From: Deinococcus soli (ex Cha et al. 2016)
GTDB taxonomy: Bacteria > Deinococcota > Deinococci > Deinococcales > Deinococcaceae
DNA length: 64,000 nucleotides
Reading direction: 5' to 3'
Assembly (NCBI RefSeq): GCF_001007995.1
Contig: NZ_CP011389.1
Span: 434,001 to 498,000 of the forward strand
In this document: in pieces, positions 50,975-63,086 of the stretch
Layout: each line of letters starts with the position of its first letter
Numbering within the stretch: the stretch's first letter is position 1
The notes under the pieces: model-generated
Told to the model about the DNA's origin: nothing
What the model saw: the letters and a program-made list of their open reading frames with translations, nothing else
Database searches by the model: none
Position numbers and translations under genes: made by a program

Positions 50975-51769
50975 ATGGGTCTGGACGGGTACGTGATGCG
51001 GTGGAATCTGACACCGGACGGCGCGGCGATCCACACGCGTAGCAGCGACCTGATGCCTGTGCGCTGGCAGGGCCGGGCGGCGATGCTGAAGGTGGCCCGC
51101 AGCGCGGAGGAGGTGCGGGGCCACGACCTGATGGTGTGGCTGCACGGGCAGGGCGCAGCCCGTGTGTTCAAACGTGAGGGGGCGGCGCTGCTGCTGGAAC
51201 GCCTGGAGCCGACGCCGGCTCTGGCGGACTGGGCGCTGGCTGGGCAGGATGACGGGGCGACGCGGGTGCTCTGCGGCGCGGCGGCGGGTGTGCATGTGGC
51301 GCGCGGGCGGCCCTGGCCGGGGCTGCCGGGTCTCCCCCGCTGGTTCCGGTCGCTGGAGGCCACGCAGGGTCAGGGGGAAGGGTTCACACTGGCCTGGGCC
51401 ACCGCGCAGCGCCTGCTGAGCGAGCCGCGGGACGTGCGCCCGCTGCACGGGGACCTGCATCACGGGAACGTCCTGCACAGCCCGGAGCGGGGCTGGCTGG
51501 TCATTGACCCGAAGGGGTTGATCGGGGAGCGGACCTTCGATTTCGCGAACATGCTGTGCAACCCGGCGCCGGACCACGCGCTGAGGCCGGGGCGGCTCGA
51601 ACGCCAGTCCGCCCTGATTGCGCGGGAGGCGGGGCTGGACCGCACGCGGCTGCTGGCGTGGGTGGGGGCGTACGCGGGCCTCTCGGCGGCGTGGCATCTG
51701 GAGGACGGTCAGGAGGAACAGGCGTGGCAGTCGCTGGCGATCTCGGCGCTGGCCCACAGCCTCCTCTGA
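50975..51769 (+). CDS. Aminoglycoside/hydroxyurea kinase-like phosphotransferase (APH family)
   Basis: 264 residues from ATG 50975 (CAGACT hexamer 6 nt upstream; GTG 50960 is the other option). The kinase-like fold is shown by PVRWQGRAAMLKV (ATP-binding Lys), the catalytic loop RPLHGDLHHGNVLHS and the metal site WLVIDPKGLIGERTFDFANM. The DPKGLIGE/FD pattern is characteristic of the APH(6)/hydroxyurea group, which includes streptomycin 6-kinases. Its natural substrate in a chromosomal setting is unknown, so resistance is a possibility only. Confidence 0.85.
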   Translation: MGLDGYVMRWNLTPDGAAIHTRSSDLMPVRWQGRAAMLKVARSAEEVRGHDLMVWLHGQGAARVFKREGAALLLERLEPTPALADWALAGQDDGATRVLCGAAAGVHVARGRPWPGLPGLPRWFRSLEATQGQGEGFTLAWATAQRLLSEPRDVRPLHGDLHHGNVLHSPERGWLVIDPKGLIGERTFDFANMLCNPAPDHALRPGRLERQSALIAREAGLDRTRLLAWVGAYAGLSAAWHLEDGQEEQAWQSLAISALAHSLL

Positions 51770-51833
51770 GCGGGCTGCCCGCCCCGTTCCTCTGACCTCC
51801 GCTCTCCCCTTCCCGTACGCGCCCCCGATCGCG

Positions 51834-51839
51834 TATAAT
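51834..51839 (+). promoter_or_regulatory. -10 box of the rpsB cluster
   Basis: Perfect TATAAT. The matching -35 is not consensus. It leaves a leader of about 140 nt before rpsB, unusually long for this window. Confidence 0.75.
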
Positions 51840-51844
51840 TTTCG

Positions 51845-52732
<888 letters not shown>

Positions 52733-52743
52733 GCACGGGACAC

Positions 52744-52792
52744 GGGGGGGACGCGTCCCGGCGCAGGCCGATCAAGGGCGCGCCCCCCTTTT
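52744..52792 (+). terminator. Possible attenuator between rpsB and tsf
   Basis: GGGGGG (52744-52749) with CCCCCC (52783-52788) and CGCG (52752-52755) with CGCG (52779-52782) form an interrupted stem, followed by TTTT. It could lower tsf expression relative to rpsB. Confidence 0.5.
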
Positions 52793-52864
52793 CCCGCGCA
52801 GCGCAGCTCCGAACCCGACTCCGAAGCCCGAGATGCGGGCTTCACGCCCACAGGAGGCAACACC

Positions 52865-53659
52865 ATGCTGGAATCGATCAAGAAACTCCGCGAACTGACC
52901 GGCGCGGGCATGATGGACGTCAAGAAGGCTCTCGCCGACGCCGACAACAACGAAGAGAAGGCCATCGCCCTGCTGCGCGAGCGCGGCATCGCCAAGGCCG
53001 TCAAGAAGGGCGACCGCGAAGCCAAGGAAGGCATCGTGCGCTTCGCCGTGGACGGCAACCGCGCCGCCATCGTCGAAGTGAACAGCGAGACCGACTTCGT
53101 CGCCCGCAACAGCGACTTCCAGGCCGTCGTCGAGAAGCTCGCGCAGGCCGCGCTGGCCGCCAAGACCAGCGACCTCGACACCTTCAAGGCGTACACTGTG
53201 GACGGCGAGACCGTCGCCGACCTGGTCGCCGCGACCGCCGGCAAGATCGGTGAGAACATCGTCCTGAACAAGGTCGCGTACCTCGAGGGCAGCACCGTCG
53301 CCGGGTACGTGCACAGCAACGGCAAGATCGGCGTGCTCGTGGACGTCGAGGGTGGCAGCGAAGCCCAGGCCAAGGACGTGGCCCTGCACGTCGCCGCCGA
53401 GCGCCCCCAGTTCCTCACCCGTGACGAAGTGGACTCCAGCGACATCGAAAAAGAGCGCGAGATCCTCACGAACAAGGCGCTGAACGAAGGCAAGCCCCAG
53501 CAGATCGTCGAGAAGATCGTCGAAGGCCAGATCGGCAAGTTCTACTCCGAGAAGGTCCTGCCCGAGCAGGCGTTCGTGAAGGACAACAGCCTGACCGTGG
53601 CCAAGTACCTGGGCGGCGCGACCGTGAAGCGCTTCGTCCGCTTCGAGATCGGCGCTTAA
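52865..53659 (+). CDS. tsf: Elongation factor Ts
   Basis: 264 residues. N-terminal UBA-like module MLESIKKLRELTGAGMMDVK, then KKALADADNNEEKAIALLRE, and the EF-Tu-binding core VEVNSETDFVARNSDF (TDF motif that opens the Mg site of EF-Tu). It exchanges GDP for GTP on EF-Tu. Longer than the one-domain Thermus EF-Ts, closer to the typical two-domain form. CAGGAGG precedes the ATG by a few nt. Confidence 0.97.
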   Translation: MLESIKKLRELTGAGMMDVKKALADADNNEEKAIALLRERGIAKAVKKGDREAKEGIVRFAVDGNRAAIVEVNSETDFVARNSDFQAVVEKLAQAALAAKTSDLDTFKAYTVDGETVADLVAATAGKIGENIVLNKVAYLEGSTVAGYVHSNGKIGVLVDVEGGSEAQAKDVALHVAAERPQFLTRDEVDSSDIEKEREILTNKALNEGKPQQIVEKIVEGQIGKFYSEKVLPEQAFVKDNSLTVAKYLGGATVKRFVRFEIGA

Positions 53660-53670
53660 CGTTCCTCACA

Positions 53671-53709
53671 GGCCCCCCGCTGCGGGGGCCTTCGCGCGGC
53701 GGCCCCCGC
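53671..53709 (+). terminator. Overlapping alternative hairpins between tsf and pyrH
   Basis: GGCCCCC (53671-53677) can pair with GGGGGCC (53684-53690); alternatively GCGGGGGCC (53682-53690) pairs with GGCCCCCGC (53701-53709). The two exclude each other. T-poor, so a full stop is doubtful. Confidence 0.5.
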
Positions 53710-53806
53710 GTCACAGCTGGCCGTACCCGTCAGGGGCACCCGGCAGCCGCCCCGCGCGGTTGCCGGTTTCTCCTGCCCCTTCCCGCCCCCCCATTCGTAG
53801 AGGTGA

Positions 53807-54517
<711 letters not shown>

Positions 54518-54527
54518 GACTGACTTC

Positions 54528-54649
54528 GATGGAACGGCTGATTTCAGCTGTTCCATCCGAGCGGATGCGAGCAGAAGCAAAACGGGTTCCGGGCGTGGAG
54601 TTGGCCACCCGGTGCAGTTCCGGGTGGCCAAAGGAACAGACGGAATCCG
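54528..54649 (+). repeat. Two-hairpin dispersed element, copy B
   Basis: Hairpin 1 (54528-54557, 30 nt, 14-bp stem counting one G-T pair), CGAGCGGA (54558-54565), variable spacer of 18 nt, GGGTTCCGGGCGTGGAGT (54584-54601), hairpin 2 block (54602-54635, 34 nt; stem TTGGCCACCCGG/CCGGGTGGCCAA, whose first base falls in the preceding block), ACAGACGGAATCCG (54636-54649). The conserved blocks are identical to copy A at 36714-36855, while both hairpins differ in sequence. It lies within the otherwise conserved pyrH-frr spacing, on the coding strand. Confidence 0.85.
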
Positions 54650-54686
54650 TACGACCCCTGACGAGCGCACCGGCGTCCTGATCGCT

Positions 54687-54714
54687 TAGACTGGCGACAC
54701 TTTCCTGCAAGGAG
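54687..54714 (+). promoter_or_regulatory. Promoter -10 and RBS of frr
   Basis: TAGACT (54687-54692) then AAGGAG (54709-54714), 8 nt before ATG 54723. It gives frr its own transcript despite its place in the cluster. Confidence 0.65.
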
Positions 54715-54722
54715 ACTCACCC

Positions 54723-55274
<552 letters not shown>

Positions 55275-55350
55275 GGCCCCCCGCCTCCCCTGCCCGTGAC
55301 CGCCGGTCTCCCCGGCGGCATTTTCCTATGGCCCGTTCCCTGGAGGCCGC

Positions 55351-56181
55351 GTGGAGTCGCTGAGCAGCCGCGTCCTGACGAGCGTGGTGGGCTTCGCGCT
55401 CCTGAGCGTGATCGTGTGGATCGGCTGGTGGGCCATGCTGCCCGCGCTGATCGTCGTGGCGATCATGGGGCTGTACGAGTACATCCGCATGCTGGACCGC
55501 AACGACATCGACGTGCGCCGCGTGAGCCTCGCGGTGTTCGCGGCGGCGCTGATGATCGCCAGCCTGCCGCTGTGGCCGCAGGCGCCGTGGCCGGGTGGAT
55601 CGTGGCGCGAGGCGGTCCTGACGGTCGCGCTGGGGTACCTGCTGGTCGTGGAGGTCATCCGGCCCGGCGAGCGGCCCCTGGAGCGCATCGTGTACTCGAT
55701 GTTCGGGCTGCTGTACATCCCGTGGCTGCTGGGGTACTTCCTGATGCTGCGCTACAGCCCGGACGCCGGGGACGGCCTGCTGTACTTCGCGTTGCCGCTG
55801 ATGGCGACGTTCGCGGCGGACATCGGCGGGTACTTCGTGGGGTACTTCTTCGGGAAGCGCAAGCTGGCCCCGGAGGTCAGTCCCGGCAAGACCGTCGAGG
55901 GGGCCGTGGGCGGCCTGGCGTTCAGTTTCCTGATGGTGCTGGCGCTGACGACGTTCACGCATGTGTGGACGCCGTTCGAGGCGCTGCTGTACTCGATCCT
56001 GGTCGCCAGTGCCAGTCAGCTGGGCGACCTGTCCGAGAGCCTGATCAAACGGGCCCTGAAGACGAAGGACAGCGGCAGCAGCCTGCCGGGGCACGGCGGG
56101 TTCCTGGACCGCATGGACAGCCTGCTGTTCGCGGTGCCCGCCACGTACCTGTTCCTGCACATCAGCGTGTTCACCCGCTGA
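55351..56181 (+). CDS. cdsA: Phosphatidate cytidylyltransferase
   Basis: 276 residues from GTG 55351, preceded by TGGAGG. About eight helices; the CDP-alcohol signature is at the C-terminus, LSESLIKRALKTKDSGSSLP followed by GHGGFLDRMDSLLFA, with the acidic metal residues in DRMDS. It makes CDP-diacylglycerol from phosphatidic acid and CTP, the branch point of phospholipid synthesis. Gene order frr-cdsA-dxr-rseP is the common bacterial one. Confidence 0.96.
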   Translation: MESLSSRVLTSVVGFALLSVIVWIGWWAMLPALIVVAIMGLYEYIRMLDRNDIDVRRVSLAVFAAALMIASLPLWPQAPWPGGSWREAVLTVALGYLLVVEVIRPGERPLERIVYSMFGLLYIPWLLGYFLMLRYSPDAGDGLLYFALPLMATFAADIGGYFVGYFFGKRKLAPEVSPGKTVEGAVGGLAFSFLMVLALTTFTHVWTPFEALLYSILVASASQLGDLSESLIKRALKTKDSGSSLPGHGGFLDRMDSLLFAVPATYLFLHISVFTR

Positions 56182-56297
56182 GCGGACGCTGGGATGCAGG
56201 ACGCGGGGCGCGGTGGATCTGCGTTGTCCACCCTCCGCTTCCTGCCTGAACCGCGCCAATCGTGCGCGGTCCCGCCCCTTCCGTCCCCCGCGTCCAC

Positions 56298-56303
56298 TAG
56301 CAT
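56298..56303 (+). promoter_or_regulatory. -10 box of dxr
   Basis: TAGCAT, 7 nt before ATG 56311; leaderless pattern. Confidence 0.65.
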
Positions 56304-56310
56304 GCGGGGG

Positions 56311-57501
56311 ATGAGTCTTTCCGAGGGTGCAGGGCGCGGGATCGCGGTGCTGGGCAGTACCGGCAGCATCGGCACGCAGACGCTGGACGTGGCGCGGGAG
56401 CGCGGCTGGCGGGTGACGGCGCTGGCGGCCGGGCGCAACGTGGAGTTGCTGGCCGCGCAGGTGCGGGAGTTCCGGCCTGAACTGGTCAGCGTGGACGCGG
56501 GCGTGCTGGCACAGGCGCGCGGGGCGCTGCCGGGCGTGCGCGTGATCGCCGACCCGGCCGAGGTGGCCGCCACGCCGACCGGGGTGGTCGTGAACGCCAT
56601 GAGCGGCCTGATTGGCCTGTCCCCCACCCGCGCGGCGCTGGAGGCCGGGCAGGCCGTGGCGCTGGCGACCAAGGAGGCGATGGTCACGGCCGCGCACCTG
56701 ATGTGGGAGGCGGCCTCGCTGGGCGGCGGGCGCGTGGTGCCGGTGGATTCCGAGCACACTGGGGTGTTCCAGTGCCTGACGGGCGAGGACATGGCCGACG
56801 TGGCCGAGGTGATCCTCACCGCGTCCGGCGGCCCGTTCCGCGAAGGCCCGGCTGACCTGAGCGGCGTGACGCCCGCGGAGGCCCTGCGGCACCCGTCGTG
56901 GAGCATGGGCCCGAAGGTCACGATCGACAGCGCCACGCTGATGAACAAGGGGCTGGAGGTCATGGAGTGCGCCAGCCTGTACGGCCTGCCGCTGTCGCAG
57001 GTGGGCGTGGTGGTGCACCCGCAGAGCCTGATCCACGCGGCGGTGCGTTTCCGCGACGGGAGCCTGAAGGCGCAGTTCGGCCCGACCGACATGCGCCTGC
57101 CCATCGCGTACGCCGTGGACGCCGCCCCGACCGGCATGACGCGCCCCGGGGACGTGCGCGGCGCGCGGCGCGGGCGCGAGGTGGGCACGCACCTGGGCTG
57201 GCCGATGCGCGGCACCTGGGAGTTCCGCGAGCCGGACCTGGACCGCTTCCCGTGCCTGGGCCTGGCGTACCGTGCCGGGGAGGCCGGGGGCCTGCTGTCG
57301 GTCGCGCTGAACGCCGCCGACGAGGTGGCGGTGGACGCCTTCCTGGCCGGGCAGATCGGTTTCACGGACATCCCACGCCTGCTGGAACGGGTGCTGGACG
57401 ATACGCCCGCCGGGACCCTGACCTGGGACACGCTGGCCGAGACGGACGCCTGGGCCCGCACCCGCGCGCAGGAACTCGCCGCCAATGGGGGAAGGGCATG
57501 A
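56311..57501 (+). CDS. dxr: 1-deoxy-D-xylulose 5-phosphate reductoisomerase
   Basis: 396 residues from ATG 56311 ([20 protein letters not shown]), chosen over the longer open frame because of the -10 box 7 nt upstream. NADPH site [36 protein letters not shown]; metal and substrate residues in [41 protein letters not shown] and [12 protein letters not shown]. Second step of the MEP isoprenoid pathway (carotenoids, quinones, undecaprenyl). Overlaps rseP by ATGA. Confidence 0.97.
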   Translation: MSLSEGAGRGIAVLGSTGSIGTQTLDVARERGWRVTALAAGRNVELLAAQVREFRPELVSVDAGVLAQARGALPGVRVIADPAEVAATPTGVVVNAMSGLIGLSPTRAALEAGQAVALATKEAMVTAAHLMWEAASLGGGRVVPVDSEHTGVFQCLTGEDMADVAEVILTASGGPFREGPADLSGVTPAEALRHPSWSMGPKVTIDSATLMNKGLEVMECASLYGLPLSQVGVVVHPQSLIHAAVRFRDGSLKAQFGPTDMRLPIAYAVDAAPTGMTRPGDVRGARRGREVGTHLGWPMRGTWEFREPDLDRFPCLGLAYRAGEAGGLLSVALNAADEVAVDAFLAGQIGFTDIPRLLERVLDDTPAGTLTWDTLAETDAWARTRAQELAANGGRA

Positions 57502-58616
57502 ATGTCGTGCAGGGCATCGCGGCGGCCCTGACACCCCTGGGCCTGCTGTGGACAGTGCTGATCATCGGCGTGGCGACGTTCCTGCACGAACTGGCGCACT
57601 ACGCGCTGGCGCGGCGGCAGGGCGTGGCCGTGCACTCGTTCAGCGTCGGCATGGGCCCGGTGCTGCTGCGGCGGCAGTGGCGCGGCACCGAGTGGCGCCT
57701 GAGCCTGCTGCCCATCGGCGGGTACGTGGAGATCGACGGCATGGCCCCCGAGGAGGACGGGCAGGGCAGCTACCGCCAGCCCACGCGCGGCTTCGCGGCG
57801 CTGCCGGTGTGGGGCAAGGTGGCGATCCTGCTGGCCGGGCCGCTCACGAACCTGCTGCTGGCGATCGGCCTGATGACCGTGTCGTTCAGTTCGCAGGGGG
57901 TGGCGGTGCCGGACCGCGCCCGCATCGAGGAGGTCGTGCCGGGCAGCCGCGCGCAGACGCTGGACCTGCGCGTGGGGGACGTCATCACCGCCATCGACGG
58001 GCAGGACATCCCGGAGACGGCGCAGGTCGGTGGCCGGACGGTGGCCGGGTGGGAAGGCGTGCGCGACGTCCTCACGAAGGCCGGGCCGCACACCTTCACT
58101 GTTCAGCGCGATGGGCAGTCCCGCGACGTGCGCTTTGACTGGTCACCTACCGTCGGCGGCCAGAAACAGCTGCTCGGTATCCGCTACGCGCCGGACGTGC
58201 AGCCCGTCAGTGTCGGCGCGGCGTTCGTGCGCGCGTGGCAGGTGACCGGTGAGGCCGTCCCGCAGGTCATCAGGTCCTTCGCCGGGCTGTTCCAGCGGTT
58301 CTTCACCCTGGACCTCAGCCGCGACGAGAACGTCAGTGGGCCCATCGGCACCGCCGAGATCGTCTCCCGCGCCGCCGCCGTCAGCCCCTGGGCCCTGGTG
58401 CAGGTCGCGATCCTGCTGAACCTCTCGCTGGCGTTCTTCAACCTGATTCCCATTCCCGGCCTGGACGGCGGGCGCATCGTGCTGGCGCTGGTGGGCGCGC
58501 TGCGCGGCCGCCCCCTGACCTTCCAGCAGGAACAGGCGATCAACTTCGCGGGCTTCGCGTTCGTGATGCTCCTGATGGCCTTCGTGGTCGTCCGGGACGT
58601 CAGCCGCTTCTTCTGA
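57498..58616 (+). CDS. rseP: Site-2 protease, RseP/RasP type
   Basis: 372 residues. Zinc motif in the first helix, [21 protein letters not shown] (HELAH), a PDZ domain around [27 protein letters not shown] (about residues 135-235), and the second catalytic motif [15 protein letters not shown] in the third helix. It cleaves anti-sigma factors or signal-peptide remnants within the membrane. Start coupled to dxr. An intrinsic terminator follows, ending the cluster. Confidence 0.95.
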   Translation: MNVVQGIAAALTPLGLLWTVLIIGVATFLHELAHYALARRQGVAVHSFSVGMGPVLLRRQWRGTEWRLSLLPIGGYVEIDGMAPEEDGQGSYRQPTRGFAALPVWGKVAILLAGPLTNLLLAIGLMTVSFSSQGVAVPDRARIEEVVPGSRAQTLDLRVGDVITAIDGQDIPETAQVGGRTVAGWEGVRDVLTKAGPHTFTVQRDGQSRDVRFDWSPTVGGQKQLLGIRYAPDVQPVSVGAAFVRAWQVTGEAVPQVIRSFAGLFQRFFTLDLSRDENVSGPIGTAEIVSRAAAVSPWALVQVAILLNLSLAFFNLIPIPGLDGGRIVLALVGALRGRPLTFQQEQAINFAGFAFVMLLMAFVVVRDVSRFF

Positions 58617-58629
58617 GTCAGCCGACAGA

Positions 58630-58663
58630 GGGGCCACCGGGATGTCCTCCGGTCGCCCCTTTT
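58630..58663 (+). terminator. Intrinsic terminator after rseP
   Basis: GGGGC-C-ACCGG (58630-58640) pairs with CCGGT-C-GCCCC (58649-58659), with one C-C mismatch, followed by TTTT (58660-58663). Confidence 0.82.
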
Positions 58664-58689
58664 CCGCAGTTCTCGGGTGAGGGCAGTCT

Positions 58690-59778
58690 TCAGGGGGCGA
58701 CACGCCGCTCGATGCGGTCGCCGAGGCCGGTCAGGACCTCGTATTCGATGGTGTCTCCCCAGGCGGCAACGTCGGTGACGGTCAGATCGTGGTCGTTCCA
58801 GATGGTGACGGGGTCGCCCACCTGCACGGGTAGACCGGTCACGTCCACCATGAGCTGATCCATGCAGATGCGGCCCAGGACGGGGCGGCGCTGGCCCGCG
58901 ATGAGAACCTGGGCGCGGCCGGTGGCGTTTCTGGGGTACCCGTCGGCGTAGCCGATGCCGACGGTCGCGATCCTGGTGTCCTGCTGGGCGCGCCACAGGC
59001 CGTTGTAGCTGACGGTTTCGCCCGCGTGGGCGGTGTGCAGATGCGTCACCTGCGCGGTGAGGGTCATGACCGGGCGCAGGGGGAGCACGTCGCGCAGGTG
59101 CGTGGGGGCGAAGCCGTAGGAGGCGAGGCCGGGCCGGGCGAGGCGCATGCCGGGCAGCGCCCCGAAGGACAGGATGCCGCCGCCGTTGGCCGCGTGGGCC
59201 AGTAGGGGCTGCGGCGTGGCGGGCAGGGCGTTCAGCACGGTCTGGAAGAGGCGCAGCTGTTCGTGCGCGAAGCTCAGGTCGGGTTCGTCGGCGGTGGCGA
59301 AGTGGGTGTACGCGCCTTCCAGCTGGCCGCGTTCCGCGAGGCGGGTACCGACCCGGACGGCCTCCTCGGGGCGGGCGCCCAGGCGGTTCATGCCGGTGTC
59401 CACCTTCAGGTGCGCGCGGGCGTGGGCGGGCAGGGCGTCGGCCTCGGCGAGTGAGGCGACGGGCAACCGGACGCCCAGGTCGGCCAGGAGGGGCACCTCC
59501 GTGGGGGTGGGTGGGGTGAGGAGCAGCACGGGCCGCCCGGTGTCCAGCGCGGCGACCTGCGCGGCGACCTGCGCGGCCTCGCGGGGCGTGGCGACCGCGA
59601 GGCCCCACACATCCGGGTGGCGGGCGGCCAGGGTGACCACCTCGCGCAGCCCGTGCCCGTAGGCGTTGGCTTTCACGGGCAGCAGCAGCGGCACGCCGGC
59701 GCGGCGGGACAGGTGCGTGAGGTTGCCGTGCAGGGCAGATTCCGAGAGGTGGGCGTGGGCGCGGGCGGCGAGGGTCAT
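58690..59778 (-). CDS. alr: Alanine racemase
   Basis: 362 residues. PLP-Lys in [17 protein letters not shown] (about residue 37), [16 protein letters not shown], and the catalytic Tyr in [37 protein letters not shown] and [16 protein letters not shown] complete the family set. It supplies D-Ala for peptidoglycan. TAGCAT at 59787-59792 is 8 nt before ATG 59778. Divergent from the large exported protein. Confidence 0.96.
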   Translation of the reverse strand: MTLAARAHAHLSESALHGNLTHLSRRAGVPLLLPVKANAYGHGLREVVTLAARHPDVWGLAVATPREAAQVAAQVAALDTGRPVLLLTPPTPTEVPLLADLGVRLPVASLAEADALPAHARAHLKVDTGMNRLGARPEEAVRVGTRLAERGQLEGAYTHFATADEPDLSFAHEQLRLFQTVLNALPATPQPLLAHAANGGGILSFGALPGMRLARPGLASYGFAPTHLRDVLPLRPVMTLTAQVTHLHTAHAGETVSYNGLWRAQQDTRIATVGIGYADGYPRNATGRAQVLIAGQRRPVLGRICMDQLMVDVTGLPVQVGDPVTIWNDHDLTVTDVAAWGDTIEYEVLTGLGDRIERRVAP

Positions 59779-59859
59779 CGCCCGCGATGCTACCCCCGGG
59801 GGGCGTCCGGTGGGGCTCAGGTGTCCAGCCGGGACGGGCCTGTATCCTCTTTCTCAGCG

Positions 59860-61821
59860 ATGCTCAGCTTACCGATGACTGTCCGTGCCGTTCCCATCCG
59901 CCTCGCTGTCCTGAGTGGCCTGCTGCTGCTTGCCGCGCCCGCTGCCGCGCAGACCGGTGGCACCCTGCCGCTCGTGTCGGTGGGGGACAAGTGGCCGCAG
60001 GCGCAGGAAACCTACGTGATCCGCGTGTCCGCGCAGGACGCCGGGAAACCCCTGGGACTGGAGGTCTACTCCCCCACCTTCAACCTTGCGGACTACGTGG
60101 ATGGCCGCCGCGCGGAGGGCTACTTCGGGGATGAGCTGTACGCGAAGAACGAGCCGTTCGAGACGACCTTCACCCTGACCGGCCCGGGCGGGACGGTGCT
60201 GGAGCGGCGCTTCAGCCTGAACCGTGAGCACACCTGGGACAGCCTGTTCAGCGGCGGCCTGGGCGCCGGGACGTACACCCTGAAGGTGACCAGCAAGGGC
60301 AACGGGAAGAATTCGTTCGCGCTGCGCGTGGCCGATCCCTTCCGGCTGGAGACGAGCGATTTCAGCGTGAACGCCCGCTCAACCGATTCGGAGGCGCTGC
60401 TGGCCGCGCGAGTGAACGTCACCGCCGACTGGGTGGGCAGGACCCTGGGCCTGCTGAACTACGACGTGGACGGCCCGCAGGAGGCCGAGATCTGGGCGGT
60501 GCAGCCCGGCGGGGCGCGCGTGAACCTCACGCCCAGCGAGAACGGCCGCACGGCCACCGACGCGTTCCGCATCACGCCCGAACTGGTGGGCGAGTGGCAG
60601 CTGTACATCCGGGTGCTGAAGACCACCAAGCAGTACAGCAACGCGATCCGCTTCTCATTCCGCCTGAACGATCAGCCCATCACGGGCAGCGTGGGGGGCT
60701 TCGTGGTGCCGGGCGGCGCCAAGATCGCCAACCAGCTGCTGGTGGACGTCGTGGATCCGCAGGGCCGCCCGATTCCCGGCGCGTCGTACGCGCTGGTCGG
60801 GGACGCGGTGGTGCGGCCGGTGCTGCCCGGCGGGTACGTGCCGGTCAGCAGCACCCTGATCCAGGGCACGGGCAACATCGTCTCCCCCACCGAGGTCCGC
60901 TACCAGCCGGGCTTCACGAAGATCCGCTTCGTGGCCCGCCCGCCACAGGGGCAACTTCAGGTGGAGGCCGTGGCGCTGTACGCCGGGCAGCGCCTCCCCC
61001 TGACGGGCGTGCCGTTCCAGGTGGGCGGGCAGACGCTGAGCGCGCCCGTGACGGTGCCGCTCGCACCGGGCGACTACCCGGTCACGCCGACCAGCCTGCC
61101 GGGCAGCACGGTCACGCCGCCCCCCGCGGGCCGCGTGACGGACAGCGGTACCGAGCGCGTGACCATCGAGTACCGCGTGCTGACGGACGTGGCGCTCGTG
61201 ACCTCGCCGGACATCCTGAACGTCTGCGACGTGACGCAACTGACCGCCCTGGCCCGCACGGACTTCCCGTACCGCCTGCCCGGGAAGCTCAGCCTGAACC
61301 TGCCGACCGGCTGGACGACCGACTACCCGCTGAACGTCAGTGGGGACTTCAGCCAGGGGCAGCCGCTGCGGCTGAAGGTGCCGGTGCGGGTGTGCCGCAG
61401 CGACACCGCCGAGGCGGTGCTGGACCCGGTGGACCTGCGCACGACCGGGCTGGCGCGGGTACGCAACCCGGGCGGCGCGAACGTGACCCGCAACGTGCAG
61501 GGCGGCGCGCGCGCCAGCCTGAACAAGAGCGTGGAGGCCGCCCCGCAGGGCCAGGGGTACGTGGTGACGCTGGTGTTCACGGTGGACAGCACGCTGGAGA
61601 ACGTGCGGCTGATCGATCCCCTCCCGGCGGCCGGATCGCAGCCAGCCGTGCGCGGCCCGCTGCAGGTGCAGGGGCCCAGCCTCGCGAACCTGAATCCCCG
61701 TCTGGAGGGCGACGCGATCGTGCTCACGCGGGTGATTCCCGGCACGTATACGCTGTCGTACACGCTCCTCACGGATCAGCCTGCCGACCGCGTGGTGACG
61801 GCCCCGGACCTGAGCTGGTAA
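59860..61821 (+). CDS. Large exported protein with beta-rich domains
   Basis: 653 residues from ATG 59860 ([15 protein letters not shown]); ATG 59875 is an alternative. Sec signal peptide [18 protein letters not shown]. The mature protein is probably a chain of beta-sandwich domains: [59 protein letters not shown], and a C-terminal piece [20 protein letters not shown] with [13 protein letters not shown] typical of DUF11-like surface repeats. Only two Cys (NVCDV, RVCRS). TATCCT at 59843-59848. A surface or envelope role is inferred. Confidence 0.82.
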   Translation: MLSLPMTVRAVPIRLAVLSGLLLLAAPAAAQTGGTLPLVSVGDKWPQAQETYVIRVSAQDAGKPLGLEVYSPTFNLADYVDGRRAEGYFGDELYAKNEPFETTFTLTGPGGTVLERRFSLNREHTWDSLFSGGLGAGTYTLKVTSKGNGKNSFALRVADPFRLETSDFSVNARSTDSEALLAARVNVTADWVGRTLGLLNYDVDGPQEAEIWAVQPGGARVNLTPSENGRTATDAFRITPELVGEWQLYIRVLKTTKQYSNAIRFSFRLNDQPITGSVGGFVVPGGAKIANQLLVDVVDPQGRPIPGASYALVGDAVVRPVLPGGYVPVSSTLIQGTGNIVSPTEVRYQPGFTKIRFVARPPQGQLQVEAVALYAGQRLPLTGVPFQVGGQTLSAPVTVPLAPGDYPVTPTSLPGSTVTPPPAGRVTDSGTERVTIEYRVLTDVALVTSPDILNVCDVTQLTALARTDFPYRLPGKLSLNLPTGWTTDYPLNVSGDFSQGQPLRLKVPVRVCRSDTAEAVLDPVDLRTTGLARVRNPGGANVTRNVQGGARASLNKSVEAAPQGQGYVVTLVFTVDSTLENVRLIDPLPAAGSQPAVRGPLQVQGPSLANLNPRLEGDAIVLTRVIPGTYTLSYTLLTDQPADRVVTAPDLSW

Positions 61822-61889
61822 GCGCCCGTAGCGCGGCGGGGTGAACGGCCCGTGAGTCAGGTGTTCACCCTTCCCGGGGGCTTCTCAGG

Positions 61890-61895
61890 TACACT
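61890..61895 (+). promoter_or_regulatory. -10 box of the lipoprotein gene at 61902
   Basis: TACACT, 6 nt before ATG 61902; leaderless pattern. Confidence 0.65.
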
Positions 61896-61901
61896 CCTCT
61901 C

Positions 61902-62318
61902 ATGAAGCGTTTCGCGCTGTGCCTGCCGCTGCTGCTGGCGGCCTGTGGGTTCTCACCGGCGGTGCCGCCGTCGGTGGGGGACCTGCTGAGTGCGCCCACG
62001 GCCCTGAACGTGGGCGGGCAGGTCGTGACGCTGGAGTCCGCTTCGGCCAGCGGCGCCGGCGGGTTCGGGGTGAAGGTGCGCCTGAATTCCCGCGACGCGC
62101 TGCCCGCGCTGCGGCTGGACGGGGTGTTCGTGGTGAGCGGCACCGACCTGTGGAAGTCCCCGCTGCGCGCGGCGGGCGCACAGGGCAGCGCGTTCGGCCG
62201 GTCCGGCGCGGGCGTGCAGCCCGGCGAGACGGTGCAGATCGTGGTGCGCCTGCGGGACGCGCAGGGCCGCCCCTTGTGGCTGCGTGACGGCGAGACCCGC
62301 GTGGGCACGGCCCCCTGA
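61902..62318 (+). CDS. Small lipoprotein
   Basis: 138 residues. Signal peptide with lipobox LLAAC (MKRFALCLPLLLAAC). The remainder is predicted beta-rich (TALNVGGQVVTLESASASGA, GGFGVKVRLNSRDALPALRL, VQPGETVQIVVRLRDAQGRP) and lacks further Cys. Transcribed from its own -10 box 6 nt before the start. No family recognised; it may accompany the large exported protein 80 nt upstream. Confidence 0.8.
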   Translation: MKRFALCLPLLLAACGFSPAVPPSVGDLLSAPTALNVGGQVVTLESASASGAGGFGVKVRLNSRDALPALRLDGVFVVSGTDLWKSPLRAAGAQGSAFGRSGAGVQPGETVQIVVRLRDAQGRPLWLRDGETRVGTAP

Positions 62319-62329
62319 TCAGGACAGAG

Positions 62330-62364
62330 AAGCGCGGCCCGGTCATCACGTCCGGGCCGCGCTT
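62330..62364. terminator. Terminator between converging lipoprotein and ABC genes
   Basis: AAGCGCGGCCCGG (62330-62342) pairs with CCGGGCCGCGCTT (62352-62364), 13 bp, 9-nt loop, followed by CCTTGTGT on the plus strand. Confidence 0.82.
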
Positions 62365-62374
62365 CCTTGTGTGA

Positions 62375-63085
62375 TCAGCCGGGCGTGACCACCCCGTCAC
62401 GCACGCTGAGGTGATGGTCGGCCTGCGCGGCGATGTCGCGGTCGTGGGTGATCAGCACGACCGTGCGGCCCGCGTCGGCCGCGCCGCGCAGCAGCGCCAG
62501 GATGCGCTCGCCGGTGCGGGTGTCGAGGTTCCCGGTGGGTTCGTCGGCCAGCAACACGCCCGGATTCCCGGCCAGCGCGCGGGCGATGGCGACGCGCTGC
62601 GCTTCCCCACCGGACAGCTGGCTGGGCAGGTGGTCGGCGCGGCGCTCCAGGCCCACCAGGGCCAACAGCTCGCGGGCGCGCGCCTGCCGGTCGCGGGGGG
62701 ACAGGCCCGCCAGCGTCAGGGGGAACTCGACGTTCTCCTGCGCGCTGAGGATGCTCACGAGGTTGTGGTTCTGGAACACGAAGCCGTAGTGCCGCAGCCG
62801 CAGGTCGGCGCGGCTGGTTTCACTCAGGGCGGTGAGGTCGGTGTCGCCGACCTGCACGTGGCCGGTGGTGGGCGTATCGAAGCCCGCCAGGAGGTTCAGC
62901 AGGGTGCTCTTGCCGCTGCCCGAGGGGCCGACGACGGCGGTCAGGCCGGGCGGGAAGGCGTGCGTGAAGGGCGCGAGGGCCTGCACCTGCCCGTCCCCGC
63001 TGGGGTACACGCGCGACAGGTTGTGAACGCTCAGGGTGGGCGTGGTGGCGCCTGTGGTCGCAGAGGCGGGCTGTGTGGCGGTCAT
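62375..63085 (-). CDS. ABC transporter ATP-binding protein, LolD/MacB type
   Basis: 236 residues. Walker [18 protein letters not shown]-loop region [20 protein letters not shown], signature [17 protein letters not shown], Walker [13 protein letters not shown]. This subfamily powers MacB/LolCDE/FtsX-like mechanotransmission permeases that extrude lipoproteins, peptides or drugs without passing them through the pore. It starts 1 nt after the permease stop, so the pair is coupled. Confidence 0.93.
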   Translation of the reverse strand: MTATQPASATTGATTPTLSVHNLSRVYPSGDGQVQALAPFTHAFPPGLTAVVGPSGSGKSTLLNLLAGFDTPTTGHVQVGDTDLTALSETSRADLRLRHYGFVFQNHNLVSILSAQENVEFPLTLAGLSPRDRQARARELLALVGLERRADHLPSQLSGGEAQRVAIARALAGNPGVLLADEPTGNLDTRTGERILALLRGAADAGRTVVLITHDRDIAAQADHHLSVRDGVVTPG

Positions 63086-63086
63086 G

